A stretch of DNA of 64,000 bases from Doryteuthis pealeii (taxonomy: Eukaryota; Mollusca; Cephalopoda; Myopsida; Loliginidae), in assembly GCA_023376005.1 (NCBI GenBank), contig CM042179.1:19432419-19496418 (forward strand). Reading direction: 5' to 3'. The notes under the pieces are model-generated. The model was not told the origin of the DNA. It did not search any database and worked only from the letters and a program-made list of their open reading frames with translations. The translations under genes and the position numbers were made by a program. This document shows, piece after piece, positions 45,060 through 57,367 of this stretch (positions are counted from its first letter, which is position 1; each line of letters opens with the position of its first letter).

Positions 45060-46245
45060 CATAGGGTTGCTGTAGTTGCTGATCTTTTACCTGTTCTTCC
45101 ACAAATTCCAAGCATGGTTCCAATAAAAGGACATTCATACCACAAGACATGGTGTCAAACAGGTATGTTGTCAAGTCCTTTGATGAAATGTATATCTGAA
45201 GTGAATTTCATTAAAATAATCCAAATGTCTGATTTATGTGGAGTGTACCTGTCAGAGCCTGACACCCCAGCATGGACTAGTGCTCCATCAGTATGTAGAA
45301 ATTCCACCCTTCCAACAAATGTTAAAAGTAGAATACAGTCAAATAAGCTACAGGAAACCTGTCCAAAGGTTCTGTACCTAATTTCAGTTGGTGTCAGTTT
45401 ATTAAAAAAAAAAAAAAAAGAAAAAAAAAAAGGAATTGGTTTCACCAGTCATTGACCTCAAGGATGCACCCATGCCCAATAAAAGAAGCATTGAACTACC
45501 AAACTGTGAACTCTTTGCATGGAACATGTGACAACTCATCTGCTTGAGACTATTTTTAATTTGGTGAAATGCTGTCACACAGAATAATGTCACAATTTTT
45601 GACATAATATATGTCAAAGGTTTTACAATCAGCACACAAATTCAACAGAAACCTTTAAAAAATTCACCAATCCCTATAAACTTTTGTTGCGTAAATTGTG
45701 TCTGGTACTTGAAATTAAGAAAATGGTTTCTACCTTAGAAAGAGAAGAGAAATTCCAGTGAAATTAATGTAGTGACCAAGGAAAATTACTTCTGGTTTCC
45801 CAAATAGACACTTTACTGGGTTGATTACAATCCCCAAATTTTTAAAATGCTAAAAAATGAGCTGTACATGTTTGATATGTTCCTCCATAGAATTGGCTAT
45901 AAGGACATCATCCATGAGGCACAGACGAAAATGTAACCATATAATACATGGTTGATAAATCTTTAAAAGACAGTGCCATGTTTCTTAGTCCAAATAAGCA
46001 CATGCAAGAACTTAAACAACCAAAAGTGTTGTATTTGCAGTCCTCAAATATATTCAGGCTCTACCAGAATTTGATGGTAGGCTCTACAGAATTTTGATGT
46101 AGACCCTGATAAGCATCTAATAAATATAAGCTTATCTGAATTATGTCCATTACATCATGAATGTCAATTATTGTCTCCCTAAAGGTAGGATAGTAGATTT
46201 CCTTAACAATCTCGGTGCATCACCTTCTTTGAATAAAGACCAGTT
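45060..46245 (-). pseudogene. Ty3/gypsy reverse transcriptase-RNase H relic
   Basis: Minus-strand polyprotein remains. From about 46,245 downward: IIDIHDVMDI-like start, LLDAYQGLHQNSVEP, CKYNTFGCLS, MCLFGLRN, then the catalytic box CLMDDVLIA (MDD codons at 45,906-45,914), INPVKCLFGKPEVIFLGHYI and FTGISLL. All match gypsy RT motifs in order. The RNase H region follows: KVETIFLI, GLVNFLKV, KLTPTEIRYRTFGQ (45,361-45,400) and SGSDRYTPHKSD. A linker (about 45,132-45,067) reads LLLEPCLEFVEEQVKDQQLQ. Multiple stops and frameshifts, plus a T-rich (plus-strand A-rich) insertion at 45,402-45,431, disable it. Orientation is opposite to the integrase at 43.5 kb. Confidence 0.85.
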
Positions 46246-46940
46246 TTGAAGTAGTTTTCTTTCACTTGCCCTATATTGTAAAGTTTTCATTTCAAAGTCA
46301 CAATTTTTCTGAGAAATTTAAGATTTGATTATATTTAGAAGTGAATCACCCATTTAATACAGCCTAATAAGTTTATTTACTTGACTTATGTAGAAGCCAC
46401 ACATCAAAGCAACCAACATAATTAATCTGATGCAAATGATTTTCAACATTTGATTTGAATATTTTGACTAATAAGTATAACTAGCATCATATAGAAATAA
46501 TTATTCTCTCTCAAGTAAAGTCTTTTTTTCTTAACTAATTTCAGATTTTTTCTTTTCATTATTATTCCCTCAATTGTAAACAGTACTAGTTCAAATGAAT
46601 CATTTAATTTTCTGCAAGAAGACTTCCATTTCTATTATACATTTCTTTGGATGATGTAAAGTTTTATTTCAATCACTCAATTAGATTCAACTAGTTTACC
46701 TGTAGAGCATTGTTTATCTTCAGTATAAAACTTTACAAACCACTTTTGACATGTTGAACATTCACAGTATCTTTTACATTTTAATGCATTTGAATTATAT
46801 TTTTTACTTTGAAATAATAATATTAATATGCAAAAACTGTTGCTTATTTTCTTCCACCTTCAATGTTAGAATCATTAAACAAAAATACACAAACTTTCAA
46901 AAAATTTAAAAAGAATTCTTATATGATAATATTCACAATA
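46246..46940. other. AT-rich interval, nothing recognised
   Basis: A short inverted pair (gtaaagtttta at 46,658 and its complement near 46,727) is the only structure seen. Confidence 0.4.
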
Positions 46941-46954
46941 TAATCAAAACATTT

Positions 46955-47215
46955 TTAAAGTTAAAATTAAATTAATGATATTTAACAATAACACAATTAA
47001 ATTTTGAAGTTAAAATTAAATTAATGATATTTAACAATAAACACAATTAAATTTTTTGAAAGTTAAAATTAAATTAATGATATTAACAATAACACAATTT
47101 AAATTTTTTGAAAGTTAAAATTAAATATAATGATATTTAACAATAACACAATTAAATTTTTTGAAAGTTAAAATTAAATTAATGATATTTACAATAACAC
47201 AATTTAAATTTTGTA
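46955..47215. repeat. Tandem repeat of about 52-57 bp, about five copies
   Basis: 'gttaaaattaaattaatgat' and 'atttaacaataacacaatta' alternate, with unit length varying by a few bases in A/T runs. Confidence 0.9.
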
Positions 47216-48230
47216 CAAATTAAAAAAATGAGTTGAGAGAGAATACTCTTAGACAAAATAGGAAGTTTGACATTTTTTTTTCAGGATAGCCCACCTGCCC
47301 CATGTCCTTATCAAGCACTCAATATCACCGGTGGCACTGTATGCTGTTGGCATATGACAAACAGCCACTTCAATCATCAGCTTTGGTAGGCTAGCTAAGC
47401 TAACGTGGACAGTAGCTGATGTGTTCTTAAACCCTCAGTAAGCTTTTGCACGCAACTACCAATTCCTAGTAGACTGAACAGAACAGATCCACTGCAAATT
47501 ACTGGCCAGAAAACAGTGTCTGCAGGTGCTGTGAAGAATGTCAGAGCATGAATATTGACATACAGAAGTTTCACGGTTATCTATGCCATCCTGGAAATCA
47601 CAAGTGTTGTTCACTGGATAAAAACATATCTATTTTGATAGAGTGAGATTACCCAAATACAAACGATTTTTACACTCTTAGATTATTTATGCATAATCCA
47701 ATTTTGCAGTTTATCAATTCATGAATGAAGTGAGCATTGCAAAACAAATGGAGATGAACACTTTAGGTTTGTCCCAATCCTGTAAATAGTAGTGAATATA
47801 AATGATAATGGACTGTACTTCCCATGTCACATAGGAAACTGACACAAATCCATCAAGACTTTCTATAACCAAAATGAAGGATGCATCCCATGACAGTTCA
47901 TTAAGCATATATTACATATGTTATGTGTGGCCAAATCTTTACAGGTGAGATGATCAAGTGGTGAGAAAGCCAAACAAAATAACAAAGACTTTTGGTATAA
48001 CAAGGTGGTTCCTGGAAACAAGATCCTTGTAAGTTTATTACAGAATTAACATTTTTATCTTTACAGTAGAGATGGATGTGAAATATATAAATAATGTTTA
48101 CATTTGTATGATGCCTGGCCCCTAAGAATACATTTAAAATATGATGAAGAGGCAAATCTTCATTTCCTGTGGCTTAGGATCATCTTCCAAAAGATCAATA
48201 CTTTGATAACAGAAATGAATTCATCGCAGT
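47216..48230. other. More GC-balanced interval, probable repeat
   Basis: 47,281-47,600 resembles repeat leader sequence rather than AT-rich spacer. A plus-strand acceptor/donor-flanked segment at 47,943-48,028 has stops in all frames. In one frame it reads VRKPNKITKTFGITRWFLET, which I suspect is part of a dispersed element. No gene is supported. Confidence 0.4.
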
Positions 48231-49655
48231 TATACATGGCTTATACAAACAAAAAAGAGGGAACTTTCATCTTGTATCCTTAACATTGAAATATGTACTT
48301 ATTAATTTTTAACTATTTTTATTTATTTTTATCAATGCTCAGGTTTTACATATCTACAATCAGTAGAAATAAAGCAGAAATAAATAATGCTATGAACAAA
48401 AAAAAAAAGAAGAGCAAAACAATATGATCCAGTTTCAATCTTGTATAGGTAAGGTGACAACTGAATGCAAGTTCAAATCTTGTTTTGAAGTTTATTATTT
48501 CCAATCCATGTTGCTTACTTAACGAATTGAAAGAAAACTAAATAGTAATGTTTATGTTAGGAAATTCATATAACTTCAGAATATATTGCTAACAGCTGAG
48601 TCTTAAGATATTAGCCATTCAGTGGTCGATCATTTCAGGTAGTCCATGTATATAAATAAGAGAAAAGGCGTATGCAATATATGAGTGAAAAGTGTCAATA
48701 ACAATGAGACAAAAGATGTCATATATACATCAGGCTTTTATCTTTACAAAATATTATACACATAATAGAATTTTCTAGTTGATTTTAAACATTTATTTAG
48801 GTTATTGTATTTTATATCACATAAATAGAGCTGTTGTAAATGGAGTTCAAGAATGTTTGGAATTATGCAAATATACCCCAGTAGTACAAAAGTATGAGGA
48901 ATTTAAAGCCTGAAAATTGGCGTTCAAAATTGACATCATTCATGCTTATTAGACTTTGAAATCACGGATGATTTTCAAACAAGAAATTCATAATTTCTTC
49001 CCATGTTCCTTTATTTGGAGCAATTTTGATTAAAACTTGGATTCTTATGTATAAATTGTATATTCTTTTTTATATTCAGCACTCAAAAATTGGTATTGTA
49101 TGGTACATTCTTGCTGAACGCCTATTTTAGGTATGGATATCAAGTAGTTTTCCACAAGATTATCAACATTTTCATTTTAATACTGCAAGTATACACACAT
49201 ATACTTATGTATAATTAAATAAATATAAATTACTTTTGAATTTGTATTACATACAAGAAATAGAATAATTGCTTTACATTAATTTTTTTAAGAAAGAGTC
49301 TCTATTTTCTTTAATGGTACAAGCAAAAAGGTAATAAACTAACAATAAGAATAAAACTTGCTTTATTTACTTTATCAAATTTCTCTTAAATTTATGAAAT
49401 TTTCAAACAGTTTTTCAAAACATTTACGTTCCAACAACTAAACACATGTATGTTGCATAAACCAATACCAACATTCAAAAGTAATTTCTCCATAAACTTT
49501 TTTGAATTATGTTTACTAATTTGCACTGTTTTAAATTTTGCAAATGTAAATTGTTTTTTTTGTTTTTTTTTAAGCTAAGCTTTTCATAATATATAATATT
49601 TCCAATATAATATTAAGCTTTTTTTAAAAGAATAAATTGTATTATATGATAAAAT
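48231..49655. other. AT-rich interval, nothing recognised
   Basis: No signal seen. Confidence 0.4.
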
Positions 49656-49659
49656 AATA

Positions 49660-50460
49660 CTGACAGTTCAGTCCAATCCTTATCGTTATGTCAAATATGG
49701 AACCTCATTTAAAGGAAATTGCATTTTTCAAAATAGAAGTCAAAATTCTTTTTAAAATTGAAAAGTCATTTTTACCAATCTAATGTTTTTTACAACCATT
49801 TAGCATGAAAATATTCTTATATTTTTGCAGAAGATGTGGAAAAGAGAACAAACAAAAAAGCTGATCTGGGCACATGCTCACATTTTTTTTTGCCAATTGA
49901 AAGTTTCACAAAAAAAAACAGGACATTAAAACATTATCAAATTTTACACATATATATCAAATATAATCTGAGACACATCTTCTTTTAATATGGTATTCTC
50001 TTATTTGTTTACTTTTTAATAATTTTTGAAAAGAACCTCTGTCACTTTGTTTGGTTGTGTGTTTTCAACTTTCCATATGTCGGATAAGAAAAAAAAAAAC
50101 AAAAAACAATTATTCTGGTTGTATTTAAGAATGTCTTCTGATTGATTGTACAATTTCAAGAAATTGATGAAGATTGGTCACTTTGTTTTTGCAAAAAACA
50201 AATAATGTTGTAAAATTTAATCTTGAAAAAAATTAATATTTTGGCATTTTCAGTTTACGCTTTCAAAGGCAAATTACCCATTTTAAAAATGTAAAAAATA
50301 ATTCAATGTATAAAAGTACATAAATATTACATATTAGAAAGATTATGTTATATTTTTTCCAACTATATAAATATTTTTAAAGACTGGATCAGTAATCATG
50401 AGAAATTGTGAGTGAATGGATTAAGGTGTTAAATTTGTAAATGTACATGTAATGGCTGAT
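49660..50460 (+). repeat. Dispersed repeat family C, diverged copy
   Basis: 'tacaatttcaagaaattgat', 'gtcactttgtttttgcaaaa', 'gtaaaaaataattcaatgta' and 'tttttaaagactggatcag' follow the order of the copies at 14.6-15.5 kb. Confidence 0.65.
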
Positions 50461-50569
50461 GAATTGGGAATGCTAATCCATAAGGAAAAAAAAATATATA
50501 AGAAATATATTCATTTTGTATAGAAAGTACTGTAACCATTTTCTAAATTAAAGTTGAAAATATACTTAC

Positions 50570-50672
50570 CGGATTCTTTTTGTTTCATAGCAGGTTGAGA
50601 AGAGACATTGGTGATTTCAAGACAAATAGTCAAAAACAAAATCAATTTTGCCATAATGAATAAGTTGCTGAG
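50570..50672 (-). CDS. First coding exon of a secreted-protein gene
   Basis: On the minus strand the acceptor TTCTTCTTTCAG precedes 18 untranslated bases and an ATG at 50,654. The 28 codons read MAKLILFLTICLEITNVSS followed by QPAMKQKES, then one base and a consensus donor (G|GTAAGTATA). The first 19 residues form a typical signal peptide: a Lys, then a hydrophobic LILFLTICL core and a small-residue VSS cleavage site. The product should therefore enter the secretory pathway. The exon leaves in phase 1. Upstream on the same strand a perfect donor at 51,574 would end an untranslated first exon, with an intron of 902 bp. I do not recognise the protein, and the next exon was not found. Confidence 0.72.
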
Positions 50673-51574
50673 CTGAAAGAAGAAAATGAGAGATTGCTAT
50701 ACAAAATAATACACTTATACTTCTTTATATTTTCCACTATAGTTCTACAATATTTATACATAAATATGCATTATCATTATGGAAAAAATCTATTTTAAAA
50801 GGGTTGTCTGTAGCTTTCCTTATAAATATTTTGAATATTATTTCTATCCGAATTAAATTGCTGAAGAAAGTAAAAAAAAATTCTCTTTTTTTAATTTTTA
50901 ATTAAAGGCTCATCAATGTTATTATTAATAATCTTGACTTGTATTATTCTTTATCTTTTGAATTTTCTAATTGATCTTTATTGCAACTTATTTGGATTGG
51001 ACACATTGTATTGACATCTGTGATAAAAGAGCAACTTTATTTTCATAAAAGTGATAGACTGAGGGAATTGAAATAAAAAGTAACTAGATTAATAGGAAGG
51101 ATAAAGGATTTCTATAATAATTGTAAGTGCCAATCAACAGAAAAAATTCTTGGAAGAATCTAAGGGACTAAAGTGAATATTATTCTGCTTTAAAATATTA
51201 TCAGACGGGAAAAATCTGTGCATAAATTCTGTTGAATATTTGAAGTAATGTGGGAACATTTCTATCAAAGATAATCATCTTGAATTATTCAAAGTATTAA
51301 TCACATGACAAGAATGAAAAATAATCTTCCCTTTCTGGAAATGATTAGTTGGGGTACAATTAGAGTTTCATATAAACAAACCTGTTTAAATTGTCTTGCA
51401 AAATTCTAACCATTAACCATTGAATACTGAAAATCTACCTCATTCTAAACAGACAAAACACTGTTCCTGTTTAAACTTCTTTAATATATTCAGCATCTGT
51501 GATGCAAAAATTTATCTTTTACAAGACTCAGATTCCAGATTAAAGTCACTCTAATAGAAAAATAATCTACTTAC
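50673..51574 (-). other. Proposed first intron of the secreted-protein gene
   Basis: 902 bp bounded by GTAAGT (at 51,574 downward) and CAG (ending at 50,673). The interior is AT-rich without recognised repeats. Confidence 0.5.
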
Positions 51575-51660
51575 TTTCTAAACGTGAATTTTAATCAAAT
51601 CCTAATGAATAATGGAGATCTCTACATCTTTCATTGCTTATTTGCAATTTCACAGAAAAT
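51575..51660 (-). other. Probable untranslated first exon (5' limit unknown)
   Basis: The minus-strand sequence ends CACGTTTAGAAA before a consensus GTAAGT donor. It lies upstream of the signal-peptide exon in the correct orientation. The transcription start is not determined and no clear TATA box is seen at a fixed distance. Confidence 0.4.
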
Positions 51661-52020
51661 TCATGCATTCACATTATCTAAGAACTGGAACTCAAAACAT
51701 CAATTATGTTATTCTTTAGATAAGATATAGAATTTGCAAGTAAATTAAAACCCAAATTATATGAAAGAAATTGATGAAAAGTTCTTTAACCCAACTAAAA
51801 AGAAAATTAACCTTTTTTTCTAAAACATTATTTCAATTTTTTATAAGAAAAGAAAGAAAAACTTTAGAAAGTGGCAGTGTGTTAACTATGGGATGAATGT
51901 GTGGAATCGTATTATATCATTTCATGACACAGGTTTATTCCATTTTTTGTCATTTTTTCAACACTCTTGCATAATAAAAAACACTTAATATAATAATAAA
52001 TAAATATGGTAATGTTTAGG
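51661..52020. other. AT-rich interval, possible promoter region
   Basis: Would contain the promoter of the gene above if the first exon is real; no defined motif seen. Confidence 0.3.
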
Positions 52021-52021
52021 A

Positions 52022-52560
52022 CAGTGGTTTCCCAAATATTTTTGAACTATCACTTTTTGGTCTCAAATCCCATCTTCTAGTGTCCTCCTTGATAATCACA
52101 GCAAACAGAACTTTTTTTCTTGATCAAACAAGTGTATATATTTCACTAATAAAACTAACCTGAGTAAACAAATTAATTTAATGATGGAAATGTTTCCCAT
52201 GTATCAAGTAATCCCCTACCCACATACACCTCACAGAACACTAGAATTACTTGTTGTCTTGTACAATATAAAAAGGAAAATTTAAAATCCCCACATTGGA
52301 ATTACATTATTCTTCATAAGTTTTAAAGGAGATGGATATGGCTGGTAAAGTGATATTCAGCTTCTGATTTATGGCTGGAAGCATAACAAAAGAAGGATTT
52401 AACACCTATTCAGTAATTTTTTAAGTTTGGTTTTTGTTTGCACAGAAGTTAGATCTAAGAAATGTTTGGAAGCAATGAAATATATTTTGACTTTTTCCAC
52501 AGTAACAGTCAGAAATGTATTTTTGGAATCAAAAATTCTTGATGTGGTTATTTGAACTCT
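52022..52560 (+). mobile_element. Possible hAT-type element end
   Basis: ACAGTGGTTTCCCAAATATT at 52,020-52,039 resembles the CAGTGGTTCCCAA(A/C) terminus of hAT elements. A 'ccctacccacatacacctca' stretch follows near 52,213, as in the C-rich interiors of such elements. No matching right end is seen. Confidence 0.35.
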
Positions 52561-52659
52561 TTTAGATTCTTTCAAATGCCCCCCAGGAGGGTACTAATGT
52601 ATATTTTTTAGAAGCGGCTGGTTAAGGAGATGCTTACCAAGCCAACTCTAGTGATTGTA

Positions 52660-52735
52660 TTCAACATTGCAGAGTGAAGAGATCTAACCATCATATATTT
52701 CCAGTGCTAAGATTCAGCCAAATAAAAAAGAAAAT
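52660..52735 (-). other. Exon-like segment, probably repeat-derived
   Basis: A minus-strand acceptor (CTTTTTTATTTGGCTGAATCTTAG) precedes a 69-nt open stretch reading HWKYMMVRSLHSAMLNTITR and a TTG|GTAAGC donor. In the same frame, reading continues through the donor without a break, which favours repeat sequence over a true exon. Confidence 0.3.
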
Positions 52736-52898
52736 ATTTCTACCAAGAGTAAGTGTAAATAATTAGTGAGGATTCTGGGTAAGTTTTGATATATACTTAT
52801 TTGTACTTTTTGTTAGCAACATACTACAACTTCTTTGAAAAAAAAGAAAAAAAGAGAAATATCTTCAAAATTGATTTCTTAAACAAGAAACAAAATAA

Positions 52899-52900
<2 letters not shown>

Positions 52901-52929
<29 letters not shown>
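52901..52929. repeat. A29 homopolymer
   Basis: The longest pure A run in the window. No retroposon body is recognised upstream. Confidence 0.97.
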
Positions 52930-52932
<3 letters not shown>

Positions 52933-53535
52933 AGTGAAATCAAAATATCATTCCATATAAAATTTTCTGTTATTATGGATGGCCTGAAATATTAATAAAA
53001 GATATCAATGGATCCAAAGAAACATGGTTTCTTAAAAGGACAACATATATATAAAAATATCAGAAATATAAAAAAATGCTAAATGTTAAGACCAAATTTT
53101 CCTAACGCCCCCCCCCAAGAACCTCCTCAGTTTCAGAACACCAATCCTCTTTCTCCCCTCCTCCCAGTCAGAAGAAATGCCACTCAAAAAAGTCCAGTCA
53201 AAAGTGGTGAATGACAATATTTATTCAGGCAACACCAGTTTTCCCCTTTTTTAGGTTAAAAATCTAAGTACTAGCACTTTAGAGGTGAAGTATGCCCAGT
53301 AAAGATAACTCAGTTCTGTAAATTTGGTTTTAAAATGAAAAGTTAAGACAAAATTCTTTCAGATTTCTGAAATAATCAATTTGTACAATATTCTAATATA
53401 AAATAAAAATCTTAGTGTTCATCTTTCTTTTTTTTTTTTAAAGTGAATTTGGTATTAAAAAATACCTTTAATAACACAGTGGCAGCATTTTCAGTATTTT
53501 ATTAGATTTTTTGAAGCAGATGACTTGGATGTTTC
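52930..53535. other. AT-rich interval, nothing recognised
   Basis: Includes a C9 run near 53,108. Confidence 0.4.
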
Positions 53536-53540
53536 TACAG

Positions 53541-53548
53541 TTTATTAA
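53541..53548 (-). terminator. Poly(A) signal AATAAA
   Basis: Minus-strand TTTAATAAACTG about 100 bases after the stop codon of the terminal exon at 53,643. Confidence 0.5.
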
Positions 53549-53642
53549 AATGACAGTCAAAAACTTGTTACTTTGAAACAGTTTTATATATTAATTTATG
53601 AATTTCCATTCTGAAGTGAATAAATGAGATGGGAAAGATGTT

Positions 53643-53804
53643 TCAGCATCTCTTGGAATCCAACATTTTAATCAACTCTTTGAATCCAATGTCATTGGAG
53701 TAAGTCTCTAAAACATCTTTGCACATGAAGAGACTGTAATTTTTTCTGATTACACCATGGAGTATGCACAGATCACGGCATTGCCGGAACCACGTCCAAA
53801 TCTT
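53643..53804 (-). CDS. Terminal coding exon of an unknown gene
   Basis: The minus-strand acceptor TCTTCTCACCCCAG leads into 53 codons and a TGA stop. The residues include KIWTWFRQCRDLCILHGVIR, KNYSLFMCKDVLETYSNDIG and FKELIKMLDSKRC. The sequence has high information content (four Cys, two Trp, an amphipathic helical pattern) and one long open frame. Codon use is far less AT-biased than in spurious frames nearby. A poly(A) signal follows about 100 bases on. I read this as a genuine C-terminal exon, probably of a conserved intracellular protein, but cannot name the family. Its upstream exons should lie at higher coordinates, where the duplicated segment intervenes and no matching exon is visible. 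Confidence 0.75.
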   Translation of the reverse strand, partial: KIWTWFRQCRDLCILHGVIRKNYSLFMCKDVLETYSNDIGFKELIKMLDSKRC

Positions 53805-53944
53805 CTGGGGTGAGAAGACCACAAGTTAGATGTGGTCCCATTTTTTTTTCGTAAAGTAGACTGACTATACAGTCTCATAGCGAATTAAAAGTACCATCAT
53901 ACTGCCATAAAGATTACCAAGTTGAGAGAAATTAAAGGATTTTT

Positions 53945-54438
53945 CTTGAAGATAGTAAACAGGTGAAGATAAAGGTTCTACTTAGAGTAATCTTTTCAAA
54001 TCCATCTTAAGGCAGTACTATTTTTATACCATGTCAAGATGCAGGTAATTATAACATAAACAGGTGAAGATAAAGGTCTCTTAGAGTAATCTTTTTCAAA
54101 TCCATCTTTAAAGGCAGTACTATTTTTATAACCATGTCAAGATGCAGGGTATTTATAACATAAACAGGTGAAGATAAAGGGTCCTTAGAGTAATCTTTTC
54201 AAATCCATCTTTAAGGCAGTACTATTTTTTATACCATGTCAAGATGCAGTAATTAAACATAAACAGGTGAAGATAAAGGTCTCTTTTAGAGTAATCTTTT
54301 CAAATCCATCTTTAAGGCTACTATTTTTTTATACCATGTCAAAGATGCAGGTAATTATAATATAAACAGGTGAAGATAAGTCTTCTTATAGAGTAATCTT
54401 CAATCCATCTTTAAGGCAGTACTATTTTATACATCTTC
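53945..54438. repeat. 98-bp tandem array, about five noisy copies
   Basis: Units begin AAACAGGTGAAGATAA at about 53,958, 54,058, 54,161, 54,263 and 54,363. Copies differ chiefly by single-base indels in runs, which looks like sequencing error more than mutation. The array ends exactly where duplication copy 2 begins. Confidence 0.92.
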
Positions 54439-54632
54439 GGGCTGGTATAGGGACAGTTCCGCAAATTGGGTGATTTTGACTTAATTAATTAATTATCCCT
54501 TAATTAGTAAAAATCAATAACCAAATTTGGCGTGTTTCTTATTTAGAAGGATATTAATCGATATGCAAGATTTCAAATCTGAGTGACTCCTCTTTTCTGA
54601 GTTATAGGTCGACACATACATACCAAAAACTT

Positions 54633-54686
<54 letters not shown>

Positions 54687-55593
54687 TTTTCACTTTGAAA
54701 TATGATATAAATTGAATAAATTCTACTTAAAAATGTTTGTCTTGCACTCGAAAATGTAAACAAACCCAAAACAATCAATTTTTTCTTTTTATTCATTTTT
54801 ATTTTTCATGTTATCCACTGTTAATGGCGTTAATTTATTTTGATATTAAATATATAAATAAAATCACGGCACTAATGCAGAATAGCGTGCAAGAGATTAT
54901 ATCATTAGATTATGTATAAAATGCATTACATTTCATGGAAATACCCAAAACCTTTGAGATGCTCGGGTAAGGGTAAGAGTTAGGGTACTTCGGGAGTTTC
55001 CATAATCTAATGCTATTTATATGTAAAATACCATTCTAATGATATCTCTTTTTGCATTTGTACCTTTATTTAAAAAAAAATTGTTAATTATTGAATTAAA
55101 ATGTCTTACTTATATCATTATATGTGATGTCATTTCCTCTACCCTGACGAGAAAAAAAATTCCCTGGAACCCCCACCAGGCTTGATTAACACAAAGTCTT
55201 TTTTACATGGGGATTTTTATGGGGCATCCTGCAAGGATCAAACTTACTATTCATTACTAATGGATCTGCAAGACTTGCTTGCTAATCATTACACCACATT
55301 TATCTATTTGTTTTTTTCTTCCCTTCTTTGCCAGTTAGCTGCTTCTAGTATCAAATAAAGTATTCCCTTTTCTTGGATCAATAGTGAATGATTGAGTTAA
55401 AATTTTACAGGAATTTAATTCAGACCCAAAAGAATCTGTGAACAAAATCTGTGATAGTCAAGTGGAAATAATTGGTCCATTTAACATAATTCAAGCATAG
55501 GTATTTCATTTTATCATATATAAAATTGTTTTTAGTGCCTCATCTAATATAGAAATAATGAGAATATTTTTAGAAAAATATCCACAGTTAAAA

Positions 55594-56060
55594 AATAGGG
55601 ATATTTAAGAATATCAATAACTATATAGGTCATGGGGTATCTATGAGTATTACATACAGATAAAATCCATTTTTGACCTGATTGATAAAAAAATGTCTGA
55701 TCAACATAGAATTCATAAGTATATCAATATTTAGACATGTACTAATAAAAAAAAGGGTATTTAAGAATATCAATAACTATATAGGTCATGGGGTATCTAT
55801 GAGTATTACATACAGATAAAATCCATTTTTGACCTGATTGATAAAAAAATGTCTGATCAACATAGAATTCATAAGTATATCAATATTTAGACATGTAATA
55901 ATAATAAAAAAAATAGGGTATTTAAGAATATCAATAACTATATAGGTCATGAGGTATCTATGAGTATTACATACAGATAAAATCCATTTTTGACCTGATT
56001 GATAAAAAAAATGTCTGATCAACATAGAATTCATAAGTATATCAATATTTAGACATGTAA
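55594..56060. repeat. Triple tandem array, duplicate of 36,240
   Basis: Three units as in copy 1. The spacer between units 1 and 2 lacks 'ata' relative to copy 1. Confidence 0.93.
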
Positions 56061-57367
56061 AATGTCAATATTTTGTTGCAAGGCACAAAACAAATTTATT
56101 GGAACAAATATGGAAAGGTTTATCTAAATTAGTCCTAAAGCCCAATATTAATTGATGGTAATATAGATATTTTTCACAATTTATTGATACATTTGCTGCT
56201 ATTTCAAACTTTTTTTTTCATTTTTAGGAAGGGAGGGTGGAATTGTGAATGATTCAAATTATTTTGATGCTTTTTTTAGATAGAAAAATAAATTCAGTCA
56301 TCAGGAGACTTAAAATAACAATTTATTATTGTTATGACAAAGAAAATGTTTGAAAATAATATTCTCAAGCTTTTGATTAAAATATATGGGAAATGTTTAA
56401 AATCAAATTAACAAATAACTAAAAGCAAAAATGTGTAAAATTCAAACTTAAACTACTGTTTAATTGTTTGGTATGCATTTGGCTGCTGCTTCTAAGTAGA
56501 TGGTGACAATGTTTTTATATTTATCATTTAGAGTAGGTATTTCTGATGTGTTCTGTTTCTTACAGTTACTGAATAATAATTGCCTATATCATTATTAGCA
56601 AGTGATGACTAGTCATATCATACAAATTTATTGATTTGCTTCTTATTTCTGCAGAGATTTAGGTGTGATTGGAAGATATTCCTTCAAAAGAGGAGTATAT
56701 CTCACAGTTCATAGTGATGTTTATCCATTTCTCATTCATTAATATATAATCTAGCAATGCTTTCAAGTAATTTGGGTAGGCGTAAGTCCATAGTTTTCCA
56801 ATCTTTTTTTGATATTTGGTTTTTGGACATACAAGTCTGTTCTTGAGAGAAACCTCAACTAGATATTCACCATTTCTATTTGGAGAGTTGTGTAAACAGA
56901 ATTAACTATTTTTGTCTTTGCTTATTTGAACATTCATGTCTCTTCCAAATGATCAGGTTGTTATTTAGGAATGTTTCGGACTAGGGCAGATTGCTTACTA
57001 TATCATAAAAAGGCTTTGAAGCAAGGGTACATATGTATGTGTCAAATTTTTTATTTAGTATCAGTATATAAGTTATATATTGTTATAAATACCCATGTTT
57101 AGTTATACAAAGGAGAGAGGAAGAGGAAAGGCTGACTTGATGAGGACAACATTGTATCACAGCAAAGCAAAATGAAAAATGACAAACAAAAAGGTTAACA
57201 AGGAATGGTGTATTTAATGCAGAATATACAATACAATTTTACAGTATGAATGTTCATTGGAATGGTCCCCCCCTGTTGCTGTTTGTATATTTGATTGTTA
57301 CTTATGTGTGTGAAAGGTATTGTCAAGTAGCCCTAAAGAGTGTGTAAAAAAATGTTGAATGTGAAAA

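Noticed and set aside
47943..48028. Plus-strand exon flanked by TTTACAG and GTAAGT
   Set aside because: Stops in every frame; probably repeat sequence.
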